64,000 nt of DNA. Origin: JBCCOW01 sp039025855. GTDB taxonomy: Bacteria; Planctomycetota; Phycisphaerae; Phycisphaerales; Phycisphaeraceae. The stretch spans positions 1 through 64,000 of the forward strand of contig JBCCNL010000005.1 of NCBI GenBank assembly GCA_039025855.1. Direction: 5' to 3'. Each line of letters begins with the position of its first letter. Position 1 is the stretch's first letter. Of the stretch, positions 60,507-64,000 are shown in pieces. Both the position numbers and the translations under genes were made by a program. The notes under the pieces are model-generated. The model had not been told where the DNA came from, ran no database searches, and worked only from the letters and a program-made list of their open reading frames with translations.

Positions 60507-60637
60507 CCCGCGTCCGACCGCTCCGCCGACATGAGGAGATCGGTCGGGGAGGGCGCGACCATCGATGTATGTTGTTGACAAAAACCCGCGAGTCGCGAGA
60601 CACTGTAACACCCACATAAGCCACTCCGGAGATCACG

Positions 60638-62116
60638 ATGCGTGTTTCACCCCTCTGCTTCCTCTTCACCGCTGCACTCCTCGGCGCGACCAGCGCGACC
60701 TTCGCCAAGCCCACCCCCTGGACCCAGGGCGACCGCATCGCGATCAGCGCCGACGGCAACCCCGACGCCGACGCCGACGATGTCGGCGCGACCCCGATGA
60801 CGCTCGCGGTCCTCGCCAAGGCCGGGCTGCAGGACAGCCTCGTCCACTGCGACTTCAACAACTTCCTCGACTATAAACGCATCAACCCCAAGCAGAACCG
60901 CATGTGGCTCAGCGCGATGGGGGCGCAGGCCCGCTTCGGCTTCGACGCCGACCGGTTCTTCGACGCCGCGAACGACCCCGACGCCGCCGTCGCCCACCTC
61001 GCCGAGCAGATCGCCAAGTCCACCGCCGACGACCCGCTGTACCTCATCGTGGCCGGGCCGATGGAACTGATCTATCGTGCCCTCGAGGTCGCCGACGGCC
61101 GCGGTGTCGAGCACGTCACTCTCGTCTCCCACCACAACTACAACGACTTCTTCAAGCCCCGGCTCTGGCAGCGGAACATCAAGAACGTCCGGGAGATCGC
61201 CCCGGACATCGGCCACATCCGCATCAAAGACCAGAACGTCGGCGGGCTCAAGGGCAAGACCGACGCCGACTTCGATTGGCTGCGTGACCACGCCGACCCG
61301 AATCTGAACTGGGTCTACGAGCGCATCGTCGCGGGTAAGCCCGACGTCTCCGACGCCGGCATGCTCACTTGGCTCATCGGGATCAACGGCGAAGATGAAG
61401 CCCTCACCATCGACGAGCTCGGCGAGTGGTTCGGGTCCGACATCATCCCCGCGCGCGGCGGATCGGCTGAGATGCTGCCCGCACCCGCAGGCATCGACCC
61501 GGTCGTCGAGCCGCCCGCCACCGAGAGCATCTTCCAGGAAGTCGGCGGCAAGATCGTCATCGAGGCCGAGAGCGTTCCGCTCACCGACGAATGGATCCTC
61601 GACAATACCGAGCCCGGCTACTCGGGCGACGGCTACATCCGCTGGATGCCCTCATGGATCGGGCAGATCAGCCACCAACACCGTGGCGTCCTGGCCTACA
61701 AGCTGCGGATCCAAACGCCCGGCCGATACCGCATGGCCCTCCGCTCGTCGCACCGTGGCGCCCCCGAACGCGACAAGTGGAACGACTGCTGGACCGTCAT
61801 GGGCCTCAACCCCGTCAGCCCCTACGGCAATACCCGCAAGACCTACCACTCCATCACCAAAGATCAATTCCACAGCGGCCTCGGATTCTCCTGGCAGACC
61901 ACCCACGACAACTACGGCGCCGTCGCCCGCACCGACGGCCACTTCTCCAAACCCATCTACGACCTCGACCGGGGCGACCACTACTTCTGGATCGTGGGCC
62001 GGTCCGGCGGCTTCCGCATCGACAAGATCCACTTCTTCCTCGAAGGCGTCGAAGGCTTCCAGAGCGACGACGAACCCCTCACTCCGATCCTGCCCGGCGA
62101 AGCCGCCTCGCAGTAA
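60638..62116 (+). CDS. Secreted nucleoside-hydrolase-like protein with carbohydrate-binding-type tail
   Basis: The 492-residue protein has a signal peptide (MRVSPLCFLFTAALLGATSATFA). The first domain resembles nucleoside-hydrolase-like enzymes: RIAISADGNPDADADDVGATPMTLAVLAKAGL places several aspartates at the N-terminus, and DDPLYLIVAGPMELIYRALE recurs in this group. The tail (about 305-475, GGKIVIEAESVPLTDEWI ... YKLRIQTPGRYRMALRSSHRG) looks like a CBM6/malectin-type beta-sandwich. A CGGAG ribosome site precedes the ATG. Substrate is unknown; a glycan-linked role is more likely than nucleoside salvage, given export. Confidence 0.7.
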   Translation: MRVSPLCFLFTAALLGATSATFAKPTPWTQGDRIAISADGNPDADADDVGATPMTLAVLAKAGLQDSLVHCDFNNFLDYKRINPKQNRMWLSAMGAQARFGFDADRFFDAANDPDAAVAHLAEQIAKSTADDPLYLIVAGPMELIYRALEVADGRGVEHVTLVSHHNYNDFFKPRLWQRNIKNVREIAPDIGHIRIKDQNVGGLKGKTDADFDWLRDHADPNLNWVYERIVAGKPDVSDAGMLTWLIGINGEDEALTIDELGEWFGSDIIPARGGSAEMLPAPAGIDPVVEPPATESIFQEVGGKIVIEAESVPLTDEWILDNTEPGYSGDGYIRWMPSWIGQISHQHRGVLAYKLRIQTPGRYRMALRSSHRGAPERDKWNDCWTVMGLNPVSPYGNTRKTYHSITKDQFHSGLGFSWQTTHDNYGAVARTDGHFSKPIYDLDRGDHYFWIVGRSGGFRIDKIHFFLEGVEGFQSDDEPLTPILPGEAASQ

Positions 62117-62137
62117 CCCAATACCGCAACCGATGCT

Positions 62138-62698
62138 TCACGCGGTCCCGCAATCGGTCTGCTCCAGATACACCGGCGGGACATGGTCCGTCAGCCAGAC
62201 GCGGTTGCCGGTCACGAAGAAGGCGTGTCCATCGTCGTGCATGCGTTTCGCGTCGATGACGAGCATCACCGGCTTGCCGTGACGCATGGCGACCGCGAGC
62301 ATCGTGGCCTTGTCGGTCGACAGGTGCACGTGGTGTCGCTTGGCTTTGAGCAGGCCGTGCTCAAGGATCGACGCCAGGTTCCGGGTCGCCGTGCCGTGGT
62401 ACAGCACGTCAGGCGGGACCGCCGGCTTGTACGCCAGATCGACGTCCACCGAGTGACCCTGCCGGGCGCGGATACGCAAGCCGTCATCGCTGAACTCGAA
62501 CCGCTGCTTGTCGTTTTCGGCCACAACCCGATCGATCAGCGGACGCGTGTAGGCCTTGCCATCCCGCGCGAACGCAGCGAGCAGTTCATCGACCCCCACC
62601 CAACCGTTGGCATCAAGCGCGATCCCGATCGCGTCCGGGCGGTGCCGAAGCACATAGCTCAACGACTTGCTGACCTGCTTGAGTGAGGCGGTGTTCAT
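62138..62698 (-). CDS. kptA: RNA 2'-phosphotransferase (KptA/Tpt1)
   Basis: KptA moves a 2'-phosphate from RNA to NAD+, giving ADP-ribose 1'',2''-cyclic phosphate and nicotinamide. The 186-residue protein shows the N-terminal winged-helix part (SKSLSYVLRHRPDAIGIALD, with the catalytic Arg-His) and the C-terminal ADP-ribosyltransferase part (LYHGTATRNLASILEHGL, KRHHVHLSTDKATMLAVAMRHG, FFVTGNRVWLTDHVPPVYLE). Length fits the family. The ATG at 62698 overlaps the stop of the Nudix gene in ATGA, so both are translationally coupled. It ends 22 bp from the convergent secreted-protein gene. Confidence 0.95.
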   Translation of the reverse strand: MNTASLKQVSKSLSYVLRHRPDAIGIALDANGWVGVDELLAAFARDGKAYTRPLIDRVVAENDKQRFEFSDDGLRIRARQGHSVDVDLAYKPAVPPDVLYHGTATRNLASILEHGLLKAKRHHVHLSTDKATMLAVAMRHGKPVMLVIDAKRMHDDGHAFFVTGNRVWLTDHVPPVYLEQTDCGTA

Positions 62699-63234
62699 CC
62701 CGTGTCCCTCTGCGTATGGACCGACGCGGCGTACAGCCCGGCGAGGAGCGTGCCCGCGGTGTGGCGACCTTTTGCCGCCGCCGCTTCCAGCCATGCCGGG
62801 ACCTCGTCGAGCGGCACTTCGTGCACGCGGATCGACTCCGAGCCCACCCCCCCGCCGCTGCCGGTCCGCCTCAGCCCGCGGGCCAGGAAGAACGTCATCG
62901 CCTCATCCGTCAGCCCCGGCGACGTGCACACCGTCGGCAAACGGAACCACGCCTCGGCCGTGTACCCCGTCTCTTCCTCCAGTTCACGCCGCGCCGCGCT
63001 GAGCAGGCTCTCCGTGTCGTCGACATCCCCCGCCAACCCCGCGGGCAGCTCGATCACGCTCCCGTCCATCGGTGGGCGGTGCTGCTCAATCAACACCACT
63101 CGGCCGTCGTCGTGCATCGCCACCACACACACCACGCCCGTCGCCTTGGCACGCGTCGCATACTCCCAGGACCCACGCTTCGCCACACGCAGGAACCGCC
63201 CCTCGTACACGGTCTCCGGCTTCGTCGTATCCAT
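62695..63234 (-). CDS. Nudix hydrolase, ADP-ribose pyrophosphatase-like
   Basis: A 179-residue Nudix enzyme. The Nudix box is complete: GDVDDTESLLSAARRELEEETGY fits G-x5-E-x7-R-E-U-x-E-E-x-G-U. The VVLIEQHRPPMDGSVIELPAGL segment before it and the downstream CTSPGLTDEAMTFFLARGL are typical of ADP-ribose pyrophosphatases. The ATG at 63234 (MDTTKPETV) is preferred to one at 63243, because AAAGG lies 9 bases before the former and directly against the latter. The operon with kptA makes a role in processing the ADP-ribose product likely. Confidence 0.9.
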   Translation of the reverse strand: MDTTKPETVYEGRFLRVAKRGSWEYATRAKATGVVCVVAMHDDGRVVLIEQHRPPMDGSVIELPAGLAGDVDDTESLLSAARRELEEETGYTAEAWFRLPTVCTSPGLTDEAMTFFLARGLRRTGSGGGVGSESIRVHEVPLDEVPAWLEAAAAKGRHTAGTLLAGLYAASVHTQRDTG

Positions 63235-63249
63235 CACGCACATCCTTTC

Positions 63250-64000
63250 TCAGTCGTGCAGGTGCAGCGCCGCCCGATCGGTCTCACCACCGTCAATGCG
63301 GATCAGCCGATCCGGGTGCTGGTACTGCGCCACCAGGTAACGCGTCAGGTCGACCTGCATGTCCTGCATCGCTTTAAGCGCAATAGCCCGCTCCGCGTTC
63401 TTCGCCTGCTCGTGCTCAAGCTCCAGCGCGTCGAGCTCCTTCTTGAACGCGACCGCCTGCTCGTGGTCTTCCGCCCGCTGCCGCAACGCCTCGCGGTGCG
63501 CCAGCTGCTTCATCCGCTGCTCGTGCTCGGTCTGATCACGCTCGATCTGCCGCTGCTGCTTCGCACGCTCCGCCTCCCGCGCCAGCTTCAGGTCTGCCAA
63601 CTCCTGGGCCTGCCGTTCGGTCTCCGCCTCCAGCTGCAAGCCGGTCCGGGCCTCGATCGCGTCGTCGTGCATCGCCTGCAGCTTCGGGTTCGCTTCATAC
63701 CCCCGGTACACCACCTTGTTGATGCGGTAGCCGATCCGCTCCGCCCGCGCGGTCAGGTTCGGGTACGCCTCCAGCGCGTTGAGCGCTTCGGTGTCCCGCT
63801 TGAACCGGCTGAACTCCCGCGTCGCCGCGAAGTCGATCACGTCCGCCGTCACCGCGTTCAAAAAGTCCGCGACCGGATCGTGCGTCTGATCCAGCATCCG
63901 CTCGATGTCCACCAGCTCGAAAAACACCATCGCCTGCACCGTCAGCAACGCGTCGTCGGCCGTCCGCACGTCCTCCACATCCACATACGTCTGGTCCGGG
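63250..64000 (-). CDS. Charged coiled-coil protein, partial (SPFH-like?)
   Basis: The frame is open to the window edge, so the N-terminus is missing. The visible 250 residues start with a beta/alpha part (YVDVEDVRTADDALLTVQAM, FFELVDIERMLDQTHDPVADFLNAVTADVIDF) that recalls an SPFH/band-7 domain. A coiled coil of about 100 residues rich in Glu, Arg and Gln follows (ERQAQELADLKLAREAERAKQ). The end (LTRYLVAQYQHPDRLIRIDG) is globular. A membrane-linked scaffold is plausible. It ends 15 bp upstream of the Nudix start and may be in the same transcript. Confidence 0.65.
   Translation of the reverse strand, partial: PDQTYVDVEDVRTADDALLTVQAMVFFELVDIERMLDQTHDPVADFLNAVTADVIDFAATREFSRFKRDTEALNALEAYPNLTARAERIGYRINKVVYRGYEANPKLQAMHDDAIEARTGLQLEAETERQAQELADLKLAREAERAKQQRQIERDQTEHEQRMKQLAHREALRQRAEDHEQAVAFKKELDALELEHEQAKNAERAIALKAMQDMQVDLTRYLVAQYQHPDRLIRIDGGETDRAALHLHD

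Noticed and set aside
22734..62698. Hen1-Pnkp and KptA as one RNA-repair system
   Set aside because: They lie 35 kb apart on opposite strands with the carbohydrate locus between; only a loose functional theme is supported.

Overview
This window reads as the genome of a marine, polysaccharide-degrading planctomycete, most likely of the class Phycisphaerae. The evidence is high G+C, two PEP-CTERM proteins, two prepilin-like proteins with the H-x9-DG tail motif, a sulfatase, an agarase-type hydrolase, several other carbohydrate enzymes, and a complete MoxR/DUF58/BatA-like/VWA/DUF4175-like/DUF4159 gene block of the kind common in Planctomycetota. This is inference from gene content; no rRNA is present.

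Layout. Positions 1-8.9 kb hold a partial cation/proton antiporter with a PTS EIIA tail, a voltage-gated-type K+ channel, murA, apt, a TIM-barrel glycosidase, a sulfatase and a Gfo/Idh/MocA oxidoreductase. An initiator tRNA-Met follows at 8939-9012. A serine-recombinase element of about 13.3 kb sits exactly in the 3' end of that tRNA, bounded by 21-bp direct repeats (8994-9014 and 22284-22304). It carries the recombinase, a Rep_trans-type replication initiator, small accessory genes, a decayed REP-associated transposase and a 2185-residue Rhs/YD-repeat protein whose AT-rich tail and following lipoprotein gene look like an exchangeable toxin/immunity-type cassette.

Right of the element lies the original tRNA terminator and then a second accessory segment (22.7-28.4 kb). 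This is a tightly packed RNA-repair operon: Hen1 (3'-terminal 2'-O-methyltransferase), a DUF1963/YwqG-like protein and the three-domain Pnkp end-healing and ligation enzyme. It ends in a tyrosine integrase broken by a one-base frameshift. The middle gene is the most interesting part of the window: a protein of unknown role wedged, with a 13-nt overlap and a 3-nt gap, between two known RNA-repair enzymes.

From 28.4 to 42.4 kb there is a marine-polysaccharide locus: two LacI-type regulators, two PEP-CTERM proteins, two prepilin-like proteins, a GH42-like enzyme, a GH50 agarase and a GH105 enzyme fused to a BNR_4 propeller. Likely operators are visible. From 42.6 to 60.5 kb a long co-directional gene series holds a VKOR-DsbA fusion, the MoxR-to-DUF4159 block, a thioredoxin and a 1863-residue HEAT-repeat protein. 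The last part holds a nucleoside-hydrolase-like secreted protein, a coupled Nudix/RNA 2'-phosphotransferase (KptA) pair and the end of a charged coiled-coil protein that runs off the window.
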